A stretch of DNA of 42,774 bases from contig DAOUZA010000004.1 of assembly GCA_030665785.1 (NCBI GenBank), positions 1 through 42,774 of the forward strand. Reading direction: 5' to 3'. Below, in pieces: positions 30,093 through 38,914 of this stretch (positions are counted from its first letter, which is position 1; every line of letters starts with the position of its first letter). The notes beneath the pieces are model-generated. The model did no database searches. It saw nothing but the letters and a program-made list of their open reading frames with translations, and had not been told where the DNA came from. Both the position numbers and the translations under genes were made by a program. The DNA comes from Dehalococcoidia bacterium. GTDB taxonomy: Bacteria; Chloroflexota; Dehalococcoidia; GIF9; AB-539-J10.

Positions 30093-32279
30093 GTGCCTTA
30101 TACAGTAAAACAGGTAATAGCAGACAGGAATCTCATCATTGAATCGGGAAAGCTCGCTCAACAAGCTGATAGCTCTATTACCGTTCGCTATGGAAATACC
30201 GTTACTCTGGTTACTGTTTGCGCTAAAAACGAACCAGAAGAAAACAAATTAGATTTTATACCCTTGACAGTAGATTATGAAGAAAAGCTTTACGCCGCTG
30301 GTAAAATACCAGGTAGTTTTTTCAGACGAGAAGGTAGGCCCAGCGAGGAGGCAATATTAAATAGTCGGCTTATTGACCGCTCCATACGCCCGCTTCTTTC
30401 CAAAGATTTTAACCACCAGGTGCAGGTCATCGCTGCAGTGCTCTCCGCGGATAGGGAAAACAATCCCAATACCTGCGCTCTCATTGGCACTTCAGCAGCC
30501 TTAACTATTTCAGACATCCCCTTTTATAAACCAATCTCAGGAGTCCATGTTGGCTATATAGATAATAATATGATATTGAACCCTACATTTACCCAGGTTG
30601 AGGACAGCTTGTTTGATGTGATTGTTGTCAGTAGTAAAGATGCAATAGTAATGGTGGAAGCAGGTGCCAAGGAGGCTCCTGAAGACCTTATAATGGAGGC
30701 GATTAAATTTGGGCATGAAGCTAACCAAGAGATTATCAAGCTCCAGGAAGAGCTGGCGCAGGCTTGCGGCAAGCCAAAGATAGAACCCGAGACAAGGGAA
30801 GTTGCCCCTGAATTATTAACTCAGGTTTCCCTATTGAGTGAGGACAGATTAAGTCAAATTTTGGAGCAAACGAAGGAAAAAACACAACGAGAACAAGCTC
30901 TAACCCAGATAAAAGAAGAATTAAAACAAAAATTAATTGATTCCTTCTCCGAGAAGGAAATCAACTTAGCTTTTGAAACCGAGCTCAGCACAATGGTAAG
31001 AAAAACTATCCTGGATAAAAAACAACACTTAGATGGTCGCCAGGCTGACCAGATCCGCCCTATCAGCAGTGAAGTCAGTCTTCTGCCACGCACTCATGGT
31101 TCAGCATTATTTACTCGAGGAGCAACACAGGTATTAACAGTCACTACCCTGGGCTCCGTTGGGCAGGAACAACTATTGGATGGTCTGGGGTTAGAGGAAA
31201 CCAAGCGATTCCTGCATCACTATAACTTCCCTCCATTCTCCACAGGAGAGGTAAAGCGGGTAGGTACACCGGGAAGGCGAGAAATTGGACATGGCGCTCT
31301 GGTAGAACGAGCCATCGCACCGATACTACCTAAAGAAGAAGATTTTTATTATACTATTCGTTTAGTTTCCGAGGTTCTCAGCTCTAGCGGGAGTACCTCC
31401 ATGGCAAGTGCTTGCGCCTCATCTCTATCACTAATGGATGCCGGCGTGCCCATTAAAGCGCCCGTAGCTGGAATAGCCATGGGACTCATTACTGGCGAAA
31501 ATCAATACGTCCTGCTAACTGATATAGAGGGGATAGAAGATGCCTATGGCGATATGGATTTCAAAGTTGCCGGCACAGCTGAAGGAATCACCGCATTACA
31601 ACTTGATATCAAACTTAAGGGGATAGAACATCATATTCTGTCCGAGGCATTGGAACGAGCACGACAGGCTCGCCTGGAAATACTAACCAAGATGCACGAG
31701 ACGCTGAGTGCCAGTCGCTCCGAACTTAGTCCATATGCCCCAAGGATGCACCAGATGACCATCGACCCAAGCAAGATTGGTAGCGTCATTGGCACTGGAG
31801 GCAGAACCATCAGGTCTATTATCGAGGAGACCAAGGCAACCATAGATATTAAGAACGATGGCACTGTGCTTATTGGTTCTCTTAGCGAAGAGGCAGCCCT
31901 AAAAGCAATGGACAGGATTAAGAGTTTAACCCAGGAAATAAAGGTGGATGAGATATATACTGGCAAAGTAACCCGGGTGTTGAACTTCGGGGCTATGGTG
32001 GAAATTACGCCTGGTAAAGAGGGATTGGTGCATGTTAGCGAACTTGCTTCTCACTATGTCCCCAGCGTAGAGGATGTGGTTAAGGTTGGCGACGAGATAA
32101 CGGTCAAGGTAATTCAAATTGATGATTCAGGTAGGATAAATCTATCCCATAAAGCGGTGCTCCAAGGACCTTCCCAATCACCCGACAGTAGGACAAAATC
32201 CCCTTCACCCTCAAAACGATATGGGCAAAGAGAACCGAGGCAACACTATTCCGGGCGGCACGAAAAGGATAATATATAA
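30093..32279 (+). CDS. pnp: Polyribonucleotide nucleotidyltransferase (PNPase)
   Basis: PNPase degrades RNA from the 3' end using phosphate and can add tails. The 728-residue protein has two RNase PH domains (1-210 and 310-540; FFRREGRPSEEAILNSRLIDRSIRPL, TRGATQVLTVTTLG), the linking helical domain, a KH domain (IGSVIGTGGRTIRSIIEET, near 560) and S1 (IYTGKVTRVLNFGAMVEI, near 625). The S1 domain is followed by a Ser/Pro-rich tail. It starts with GTG at 30093, with AAGGA upstream, right behind rpsO. Confidence 0.97.
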   Translation: MPYTVKQVIADRNLIIESGKLAQQADSSITVRYGNTVTLVTVCAKNEPEENKLDFIPLTVDYEEKLYAAGKIPGSFFRREGRPSEEAILNSRLIDRSIRPLLSKDFNHQVQVIAAVLSADRENNPNTCALIGTSAALTISDIPFYKPISGVHVGYIDNNMILNPTFTQVEDSLFDVIVVSSKDAIVMVEAGAKEAPEDLIMEAIKFGHEANQEIIKLQEELAQACGKPKIEPETREVAPELLTQVSLLSEDRLSQILEQTKEKTQREQALTQIKEELKQKLIDSFSEKEINLAFETELSTMVRKTILDKKQHLDGRQADQIRPISSEVSLLPRTHGSALFTRGATQVLTVTTLGSVGQEQLLDGLGLEETKRFLHHYNFPPFSTGEVKRVGTPGRREIGHGALVERAIAPILPKEEDFYYTIRLVSEVLSSSGSTSMASACASSLSLMDAGVPIKAPVAGIAMGLITGENQYVLLTDIEGIEDAYGDMDFKVAGTAEGITALQLDIKLKGIEHHILSEALERARQARLEILTKMHETLSASRSELSPYAPRMHQMTIDPSKIGSVIGTGGRTIRSIIEETKATIDIKNDGTVLIGSLSEEAALKAMDRIKSLTQEIKVDEIYTGKVTRVLNFGAMVEITPGKEGLVHVSELASHYVPSVEDVVKVGDEITVKVIQIDDSGRINLSHKAVLQGPSQSPDSRTKSPSPSKRYGQREPRQHYSGRHEKDNI

Positions 32280-32312
32280 TCTGGTGAAATAAAGCATTAG
32301 TAAGGTAAGAAA

Positions 32313-33107
32313 ATGGAACCAATAAGAGTGGTAGTCAACGGTGCTCTGGGTAGGATGGGACAGGAGGTAATTAACGCTATCGCCAAACAGGATAACATAG
32401 CGCTAGTAGGCGCTGTAGAGAAAGAGGTAACTCAAAAGTATCTTCCTATAGTTGACATGGTGGTGCATTTTTCGGTTGATCTGGATTCTCTTTTGGAGGT
32501 ATGTGATGCCAATGTCGTGGTAGATTTCACCACCGCCGAAGCATCCATGGCAGCAGCCCGTATTGCTGCTAAAAGAAAGGTTAATTTAGTTATCGGCACC
32601 ACCGGGCTCTCAGAAGAAAACATCGCCGAAATTGACCAGTTATGCCAGAGTTATGACATCGGGGCGGTTGTGGTGCCTAATTTCTCCTTATCAGCTGCTG
32701 TTTTAATCAAGTTAGCAGAACTGGCTGCCAGGTTTTTCGACCACGCTGAAATTATCGAAATGCATCATGATAAAAAAACCGATGCCCCTTCGGGAACAGC
32801 GATAAATACGGCAAAGGCTATGTTGAACGCACATGGTAAACCTTTCATCTACCCAGAAACAAAAACAGAGATAATTCCTGGTACCAGAGGAGGACAAATA
32901 GAAGGCATAGCCATTCATAGCTTGAGGTCACCAGGGTTTATGGCGGGGCAGGAGGTTATATTCAGCGGAGAGGGACAAACATTAAGTCTGCGTATTGAGA
33001 CGATAAGTCGTGAGGCATATATGCCAGGCGTCATCCTTGCCATCAAAGAAGTAGTAAAGCGAAAAGAATTAATTTACGGCTTAGATTCGTTGCTAGAAAA
33101 ACTGTAA
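32313..33107 (+). CDS. dapB: 4-hydroxy-tetrahydrodipicolinate reductase
   Basis: DapB reduces hydroxy-tetrahydrodipicolinate in the lysine/diaminopimelate route. The 264-residue protein shows the Rossmann start VVVNGALGRMGQEVI, VVVDFTTAEAS, VIGTTGLSEE, and the catalytic HHDKKTDAPSGTA (here MHHDKKTDAPSGTA). It begins with ATG after AAGGTAAG and opens a dapB-asd-dapA run, an order unlike the pathway order but common in Gram-positive-like operons. Confidence 0.96.
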   Translation: MEPIRVVVNGALGRMGQEVINAIAKQDNIALVGAVEKEVTQKYLPIVDMVVHFSVDLDSLLEVCDANVVVDFTTAEASMAAARIAAKRKVNLVIGTTGLSEENIAEIDQLCQSYDIGAVVVPNFSLSAAVLIKLAELAARFFDHAEIIEMHHDKKTDAPSGTAINTAKAMLNAHGKPFIYPETKTEIIPGTRGGQIEGIAIHSLRSPGFMAGQEVIFSGEGQTLSLRIETISREAYMPGVILAIKEVVKRKELIYGLDSLLEKL

Positions 33108-33118
33108 GGGGCTTTATT

Positions 33119-34156
33119 ATGGAAGGATTCAATATAGCTGTTGTAGGTGCAACAGGGCTTGTGGGACAGGAATTTATCAATATACTCGAACAACGAAAGT
33201 TTCCCGTGGGCGAATTGCGCCCCTTAGCCTCTGAGCGCTCGAGTGGCACGGAGATTTTCTTTCGCCATCGTCAAGTCGAGGTGCAGGAGGCTGCCTCAGA
33301 GACTTTTCGTGATATCAATATTGCCTTTTTCTCCGCTGGCACCGATGTTAGCCGACAGCTATGCCCTATAGCTGCTAAAGCTGGGGCGGTAGTCATCGAT
33401 AATAGCGCTGCTTTTAGGTTGGAGCCTTCAGTCCCCCTGGTAGTCCCTGAGGTAAATCCTGAGGATATAAATCAGCATAACGGGATAATCGCCAATCCAA
33501 ATTGTTCCACGATTCAGCTGGTAGTGGCTCTCTATCCGCTCCATAAAGTTAACCCGATAAAACGAGTCATCGTAAGCACCTACCAATCGGTATCGGGGGC
33601 CGGCTTCGCCGCTACAAATGAACTAACCAGGGAAACAAAGCTAGTCTTAGAGGGTCGTAGTGTATGCCCCCACGCCTTTGCTCACCAAATAGCATTTAAT
33701 GTTCTCCCCGAAATAGATGTCTTCCTGGATAATGGCTACACTAAAGAAGAATGGAAGATGACGGAGGAAACACGAAAAATAATGCATGCAAAGGATATAG
33801 TTATCTCAGCCACTTGTGTCAGGGTCCCTGTCTGGTTTGGGCATAGCGAAGCAGTGAATGTGGAATTTACTTCACCTATCTCTGCCAAAGAAGCAAGGAA
33901 AATACTAACCCGCTCACCTGGAATCAGTGTGCTCGATGACCCCAGCGTTAGTCATTATCCATATCCTTGGGCAGCAGCAGGGTCAAACCATGTATTTGTA
34001 GGCAGAATTCGAGAAGATATTTCCTGCCCTAATGGTCTGGTCATGTGGATAGTGGCTGACAATTTACGCAAGGGAGCTGCTTTGAATGCTGTTCAGATTG
34101 CTGAAGAAGGGATAAACAGAGGATGGATAGCGTCTAAAAGGAGCATAGCGGCTTAA
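33119..34156 (+). CDS. asd: Aspartate-semialdehyde dehydrogenase
   Basis: Asd reduces aspartyl phosphate to the semialdehyde, the branch point to lysine, threonine and methionine. The 345-residue protein has VVGATGLVGQEFINIL for NADP, the active-site Cys in IANPNCSTIQLV (near residue 130), YQSVSGAG and the His in VRVPVWFGHSEAVNVEF. It starts 11 bases after dapB. The next gene, dapA, begins directly at its stop (TAAATG). Confidence 0.96.
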   Translation: MEGFNIAVVGATGLVGQEFINILEQRKFPVGELRPLASERSSGTEIFFRHRQVEVQEAASETFRDINIAFFSAGTDVSRQLCPIAAKAGAVVIDNSAAFRLEPSVPLVVPEVNPEDINQHNGIIANPNCSTIQLVVALYPLHKVNPIKRVIVSTYQSVSGAGFAATNELTRETKLVLEGRSVCPHAFAHQIAFNVLPEIDVFLDNGYTKEEWKMTEETRKIMHAKDIVISATCVRVPVWFGHSEAVNVEFTSPISAKEARKILTRSPGISVLDDPSVSHYPYPWAAAGSNHVFVGRIREDISCPNGLVMWIVADNLRKGAALNAVQIAEEGINRGWIASKRSIAA

Positions 34157-35083
34157 ATGAATAATCCCGGGCGCTTACTTACCGCGATGATCACTCCTTT
34201 CACTGCTGAGGAAAAGGTTGATTATCAGCAAGCTCGGAATTTGGCTCAAGCTTTGCTTGATTCTGGCAGCGATGGAGTAGTGGTCTCTGGCACCACTGGC
34301 GAATCTCCCACCCTCTCTACTGAGGAGAAACTCCGCCTTTTTGCCGAGGTTAAATCGCAGATAGTTAACAAGGGGACAATTGCCGCTGGTACCGGTAGCT
34401 ACAACACCAGGGAAAGCCAACAACTAACCAAGGAGGCTGAAAAAATCGGCGTCGATGCTTGTCTGCTCGTAGTTCCTTACTACAATCGACCAACTCAGCA
34501 AGGTTTATTCGAACATTTCAAAGCTATAGCTTCAGCTACCACTTTGCCCTGCATCCTTTATAACGTTCCTTCTCGCACCGTTACCAACATCACCGCTGAT
34601 ACCGTAATCAAGCTAAGCCAGATTGACAATATTGTCGGTATAAAGGAAGCTAGTGGCAATCTTAGTCAGGTTGCCAAGATTATCCAGGGAACGAAAGACG
34701 ATTTCCTGGTTTACAGTGGTAACGATAGCGATACCCTTTCTATACTAACCTTGGGAGGATACGGCGTTATCAGCGTTGCCTCTCATCTGGTGGGAAACCA
34801 GATAAGGGAAATGATGGAAAAATTCCTGAACGGCAGCAACAAAGAAGCAGCTAGTATCCACCGAAATTTACTGCCTTTAATAGAAGCTTTGTTCATTGTT
34901 TCCAACCCTGTGCCGGTTAAATATGCCTTGAATTACCTGGGGTTTCCCGTAGGCAAGCCACGATTGCCTCTTGTCGAGCCAGATAAAAAAACAGCCGAGA
35001 TTATTCAAGCAACTTTGAAAAATTACAAAATCGACCTGCCTATAACCAAAATTAAATCACAAGCACTAAAATCTAAATCCTAA
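34157..35083 (+). CDS. dapA: 4-hydroxy-tetrahydrodipicolinate synthase
   Basis: DapA condenses pyruvate with aspartate semialdehyde. The 308-residue TIM barrel has GTTGESPTLSTEEK, YYNRPTQQGL with the catalytic Tyr, the Schiff-base Lys in GIKEASGN (near residue 162) and VYSGNDSDTL. The end, TKIKSQALKSKS, is longer and more basic than usual; its last codons and the TAA lie in the inverted end of the repeat element at 35072. No gap to asd, so the two are coupled. Confidence 0.96.
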   Translation: MNNPGRLLTAMITPFTAEEKVDYQQARNLAQALLDSGSDGVVVSGTTGESPTLSTEEKLRLFAEVKSQIVNKGTIAAGTGSYNTRESQQLTKEAEKIGVDACLLVVPYYNRPTQQGLFEHFKAIASATTLPCILYNVPSRTVTNITADTVIKLSQIDNIVGIKEASGNLSQVAKIIQGTKDDFLVYSGNDSDTLSILTLGGYGVISVASHLVGNQIREMMEKFLNGSNKEAASIHRNLLPLIEALFIVSNPVPVKYALNYLGFPVGKPRLPLVEPDKKTAEIIQATLKNYKIDLPITKIKSQALKSKS

Positions 35084-35176
35084 ACAAATCCCAATATCCA
35101 AATTCAAGACTGAATTTAGTAGCTATCAGCCTTCAGCTGACCGCTGACCGCTCTTTTACATTGTTTAGTATTTAGA
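35072..35176 (-). repeat. MITE-like dispersed repeat, copy 2
   Basis: The ends are TCTAAATCCTAAACAA (35072-35087) and its inverted partner TTGTTTAGTATTTAGA (35161-35176), a 16-base inverted repeat with one mismatch. The core has TAGTAGCTATCAGCCTTCAG and GACCGCTGACCGCTC and is inverted relative to copy 1 at 8172. The element lies between convergent dapA and purA and supplies the stop codons of both. Confidence 0.75.
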
Positions 35177-36464
35177 ATTCCAAGAAGGTAGGCCTCACCC
35201 TTATCATTTGCTCCCGCTTTGAACCCACGGAAACCAAACTGATAGGGCAACAAAGAAGTTCCTCGAGCCTGGTTAGATAACGGCGAGCTTCTGAAGGAAG
35301 TTGTGCCAAGTCATCGATTGCGTCAACTGGTTCCTTCCAACCAGACAGCTCTTCATAGATAGGCTGGCATTCCTCCAACGTGGCGATGTCACCGGGAAAG
35401 TAATCCAGTATTTCGCCACCAAGCTTATAAGCAGTGCATATTTTAATGGAAGGAAAACCGTCAAAGGTATCAAGGTGAGTTAAAGCCAGTTCAGTAAAGC
35501 CATTTACCTCGACGCTAAACTTGCCAGCTACAGCATCGAACCAACCACACCGCCTCGGTCTCCCTGTGGTAGCACCATATTCATGAGCTTTTCTTCGTAT
35601 TAATTCCCCGACTTCGTCTTTTAGCTCAGTAGGCATAGGACCACTGCCAACCCTGGTAATATAGGCTTTGAACACACCAACAATGTGGTTGATTTCCCGG
35701 GGACTTATTCCTAATCCTGGAGACCCTCCCCCAGCCAATGGCGAAGACGAGGTAACATAAGGATATGTGCCGAAATCAGGGTCAAGCAATGTCCCCTGCG
35801 CACCTTCCAACAAAACCAGCTCATTATTCCTAATCGCCTCCCGAATTATGGAACCAGTATCTCGAATAAAAGGATGCAACTTATCCCCGTAATGGCAATA
35901 TTGCTCAAATACCTCATCCACCGACAATGGTGACTTTCCGTACACCTTGCAAAGAATAGCGTTTTTAAGTTCCAGGATTGAGCTTAGACGGTCCCGAAAG
36001 GCATCTTTATTTAGCAAGTCTCCAGTGCGTATTCCCATACGTGCTATTTTGTCACTGAATGCAGGCCCAATTCCCCTGCGTGTAGTGCCCAGAGCCTTGC
36101 CACCACGTCTTTCCTCCTCCAAACCGTCAAGAAGAATATGATAGGGCATGATAAGGTGAGCACGGTCACTTATGAAAAGACGGCTGGTATCGACACCATG
36201 TTTTTGAAGATTGTCTATTTCTTCAAGAAGAATTGGGGGATTAATCACCACACCATTGCCCACGATGCAAGTTGTATGGGGACGAAAAATCCCTGAAGGT
36301 ACAAGATGCAGCCGAAACTCGCCGTAGGGATTAATTATGGTGTGCCCGGCATTATCACCCCCCGAGAAACGAGCCACCACTTCTGCTTTCTCAGCGAGGA
36401 AATCAACCATCCTCCCTTTTCCTTCATCACCCCACTGCCCTCCCACAATGGCAACAACAGGCAT
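35172..36464 (-). CDS. purA: Adenylosuccinate synthetase
   Basis: PurA joins IMP and aspartate with GTP, the first step to AMP. The 430-residue protein starts PVVAIVGGQWGDEGKGRMVDFLAEKA, the GTP P-loop with the catalytic Asp, and has DNAGHTII, GTTRRGIGPAFSDK, LLEGAQGTLLDPDFGTYP and TTGRPRRCGWFD. It ends PTFLEF with a TAA inside the repeat element at 35072-35176. It follows the phosphatidyltransferase by ten bases on the minus strand, so it is at the end of that transcript, apart from the other pur genes. Confidence 0.97.
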   Translation of the reverse strand: MPVVAIVGGQWGDEGKGRMVDFLAEKAEVVARFSGGDNAGHTIINPYGEFRLHLVPSGIFRPHTTCIVGNGVVINPPILLEEIDNLQKHGVDTSRLFISDRAHLIMPYHILLDGLEEERRGGKALGTTRRGIGPAFSDKIARMGIRTGDLLNKDAFRDRLSSILELKNAILCKVYGKSPLSVDEVFEQYCHYGDKLHPFIRDTGSIIREAIRNNELVLLEGAQGTLLDPDFGTYPYVTSSSPLAGGGSPGLGISPREINHIVGVFKAYITRVGSGPMPTELKDEVGELIRRKAHEYGATTGRPRRCGWFDAVAGKFSVEVNGFTELALTHLDTFDGFPSIKICTAYKLGGEILDYFPGDIATLEECQPIYEELSGWKEPVDAIDDLAQLPSEARRYLTRLEELLCCPISLVSVGSKREQMIRVRPTFLEF

Positions 36465-36474
36465 TTAAGTACCT

Positions 36475-37071
36475 TTAGCTCCTAACTCGTCGCAAATAAA
36501 CTAATCTCTGAACCACAGTGATATAAACAAAAACCACCAAAATCCATAAGGCAATAACTACAGCTAAGTCAACGAATTGACCTACCAGCAAACCTATCGC
36601 TAATACTATAACCCTTTCCGCTCTGGTAAACAAACCAACCTTGCATTCCAATCCAAGCCCCTCTGCTCTTGCCCGTATATAGCTAACCAGGAAGGAACCA
36701 ATCAAGACAGCAAAAATAAGCAGGATTTCTAACCCGCCTGGCATATACCACACAAGGAGACCACAAAATATTGCTGCTTCAGAAATGCGGTCAACCGTAG
36801 AATCAAGAATGGCACCAAATTTTGTGGTTTTCTCGGCAAACCTGGCCAGCGCCCCATCCAGAAGGTCAAATAATCCGGCAACTAAAATTAAGATTCCGCC
36901 AAGCAAAAAATGCCCTGTGGCAATGACATAAGCGGCACCGATGTTTATCGCTAATCCTGTAAAGGTAAGCGCATCAGGCTTTATGCCACTTTTGCTTAAA
37001 ATCCCGATTACAGGATTGGTAATGCGTAATGCTAAATTTGCTCTAAGCTCTGCTAAATTTGGCGCCCGCAA
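36475..37071 (-). CDS. CDP-alcohol phosphatidyltransferase, likely inositol-lipid synthase
   Basis: A 198-residue membrane enzyme with about six hydrophobic segments. The active-site motif D-x2-DG-x2-AR-x8-G-x3-D-x3-D is seen in DLLDGALARF through TKFGAILDSTVDR (near residues 68-90). It transfers a phosphatidyl group from CDP-diacylglycerol (or the archaeol form) to an alcohol. Because it is next to inositol-1-phosphate synthase (seven bases apart), the likely acceptor is myo-inositol 1-phosphate, giving phosphatidylinositol phosphate. Phosphatidylglycerophosphate synthesis is the alternative. It continues into purA. Confidence 0.85.
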   Translation of the reverse strand: MRAPNLAELRANLALRITNPVIGILSKSGIKPDALTFTGLAINIGAAYVIATGHFLLGGILILVAGLFDLLDGALARFAEKTTKFGAILDSTVDRISEAAIFCGLLVWYMPGGLEILLIFAVLIGSFLVSYIRARAEGLGLECKVGLFTRAERVIVLAIGLLVGQFVDLAVVIALWILVVFVYITVVQRLVYLRRVRS

Positions 37072-37078
37072 AAGCAGT

Positions 37079-38203
37079 TTACCCTTTAACCTCAGCTAAC
37101 CGTGGCTCAGGCAATGAGATAGGACCCTCTTGCTCCTCCCCAACAATAAATGCTTCGGTCTTTGCGCGAGCTTCATCATCAGAATACTGAATTGGCGGAG
37201 ACTTCATAAAGTAAGATGCCGGCGCTACGATGGTTCCACCTAGACCCCTATCCAGGGCTAGCTTACAACATCTTATGGCATCAATGACTACGCCCGCTGA
37301 ATTGGGACTATCCCACACCTCCATCTTTAGCTCCACATTTAGAGGAACATCGCCAAAGGTGCGTCCTTCCATTTTTATGAAGCAAAACTTGCGGTCCGCC
37401 AGCCAGGGAACATAATCACTAGGACCAACATGGATATTATCCTCACCAATATCGTAATCTAACTGCGAAGTAACAGCGTTTGTCTTGGAAATCTTCTTAG
37501 ATTCCAGACGCTCACGTTCCAGCATGTTATAGAAATCGGTATTGCCTCCAATATTCAATTGATAAGTTCGCTCCAACTTAACACCACGGTCACGAAAAAG
37601 CCTGGTTAATACCCGATGCGTGATTGTAGCTCCCACCTGAGACTTGACATCATCACCAATAACAGGCAATCCCCTCTCCGCAAAGCGATTTTGCCAGTAA
37701 GGCTCACGCGCAATAAAAACAGGTATGCAGTTAATAAAACCGCAGCCAGCAGTCAACACTTGCTCTACATACCATTTAGTCGCCTCCTCACTGCCTACAG
37801 GCAAATAATTAAGCACTACATCAGTTCCGGTATCCCTGAGGATGCTTACTACATCAGCGGTTGAACCTGGCGCCTTCTTGATAATCTGAGAAAGATATTC
37901 CCCCAAGCCATCGTGGGTCATACCACGCTCAACCTTGATTCCTGTCTCAGGCACATCGCAAAACTTAATGGTATTATTGGGCGAAGTGAAAATGGCTTTG
38001 GCTAAATCCTTGCCTACTTTGTTTCTATCAATATCAAATGCAGCTACAAAATTTATGTCGGATATATGATAGCCCCCCAGGTTGACATGCATTAAGCCAG
38101 GGACAAACTCATTCTCTTTAGCATCCTTATAATAGTAAACGCCCTGAACTAGTGATGAGGCACAATTACCGACACCAACGATGGCTACATTTATTGTTCC
38201 CAT
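37079..38203 (-). CDS. Myo-inositol-1-phosphate synthase
   Basis: This NAD-dependent enzyme turns glucose 6-phosphate into inositol 1-phosphate. The 374-residue length fits the short actinobacterial/archaeal type. Motifs: [17 protein letters not shown] for [54 protein letters not shown] and [13 protein letters not shown]. With the next gene it forms a pathway for inositol lipid or for inositol-based solutes. The ATG has no marked Shine-Dalgarno sequence. It is 85 bases from the small zinc-ribbon gene upstream. Confidence 0.93.
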   Translation of the reverse strand: MGTINVAIVGVGNCASSLVQGVYYYKDAKENEFVPGLMHVNLGGYHISDINFVAAFDIDRNKVGKDLAKAIFTSPNNTIKFCDVPETGIKVERGMTHDGLGEYLSQIIKKAPGSTADVVSILRDTGTDVVLNYLPVGSEEATKWYVEQVLTAGCGFINCIPVFIAREPYWQNRFAERGLPVIGDDVKSQVGATITHRVLTRLFRDRGVKLERTYQLNIGGNTDFYNMLERERLESKKISKTNAVTSQLDYDIGEDNIHVGPSDYVPWLADRKFCFIKMEGRTFGDVPLNVELKMEVWDSPNSAGVVIDAIRCCKLALDRGLGGTIVAPASYFMKSPPIQYSDDEARAKTEAFIVGEEQEGPISLPEPRLAEVKG

Positions 38204-38288
38204 GGCAATAAACTCAGTAGAATGTTATGGCTGAAATCCCCAACTATATCTATTCTTTTGTTGACTTCGACAGATTTTTTACAAGACT

Positions 38289-38429
38289 TTAAGCCTTGCC
38301 AATTCTGAATACTTTTGTCCCACATACAGAGCAGGTTCCCCTGACTGCTGGTCTTCCATTCTTAAGAGTAACAGAAACTGGATCCTTAATATCCCTCTTT
38401 GCTCGACACTTAAAACAATACGCCTTCAT
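38289..38429 (-). CDS. Small zinc-ribbon protein (DUF5679-like)
   Basis: A 46-residue protein of two Cys pairs: MKAYCFKCRAKRDIKDPVSV has CxxC at 5-8, and GTCSVCGTKVFRIGKA has CxxC at 33-36. The middle, TLKNGRPAVRG, is also characteristic of DUF5679 proteins, found mainly in Chloroflexota-like genomes. It probably binds one zinc ion; function is unknown, though its company (rbfA, infB, nusA) suggests RNA or ribosome work. An ideal AAGGAGG box stands eight bases before the ATG and it has its own promoter. Confidence 0.85.
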   Translation of the reverse strand: MKAYCFKCRAKRDIKDPVSVTLKNGRPAVRGTCSVCGTKVFRIGKA

Positions 38430-38466
38430 CCTGACTACCTCCTTTTAAGTTAATTACAGTCTATCT

Positions 38467-38496
38467 ACCATATCCCATTAAATAAATCAATGTCAA
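38467..38496 (-). promoter_or_regulatory. Promoter of the small zinc-ribbon gene
   Basis: TTGACA (38496-38491), 18-base spacer, TATGGT (38472-38467) on the minus strand, in the gap after rbfA. It would give a leader of about 30 bases. Confidence 0.55.
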
Positions 38497-38524
38497 TACC
38501 TTGCTGTAAAAACACCAGCCTGAG

Positions 38525-38869
38525 TTATTCATCCGGGGCTTGTTCCATTAATTTGAGCAACTTTGCCCCGCGCTCAATGGAATCATCGTAATGAAAGCTG
38601 AGTTGAGGAGTGTGCCTTAGCCTTAAATGTAGCGACAGTTGTGCCTGCAAAAAAGAGCAGGCAGAGTTAAAACCAGCTATCATTTCCTTCTTATCAGATT
38701 CATTCCCTAATATGCTGACAAATACTTTAGCCTGTCTGAGGTCAGGTGAAAGTTGAACCTCAGTCACTGAGACGAGGTCCTTTAGCCTCGGGTCATTAAC
38801 CTTGCGCTCAAGCAAGGTACTGATTTCTTGCTTAATGACCTTGCCTAATCGCTGTTCCCGCCTGTTCAT
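38525..38869 (-). CDS. rbfA: Ribosome-binding factor A
   Basis: RbfA assists late maturation of the 30S subunit (5' end of 16S rRNA, cold adaptation). The 114-residue protein has the KH-like pattern RREQRLGKVIKQEISTLLERKVNDPRL, VSVTEVQLSPDLRQAKVFVSI and LRLRHTPQLSFHYDDSIERG. Length is typical. It follows infB by 45 bases. A new promoter follows it. Confidence 0.95.
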   Translation of the reverse strand: MNRREQRLGKVIKQEISTLLERKVNDPRLKDLVSVTEVQLSPDLRQAKVFVSILGNESDKKEMIAGFNSACSFLQAQLSLHLRLRHTPQLSFHYDDSIERGAKLLKLMEQAPDE

Positions 38870-38914
38870 AATTAGCCTTGAAGGGAAATCAATTAATCTC
38901 CAGGGAAAAATACT

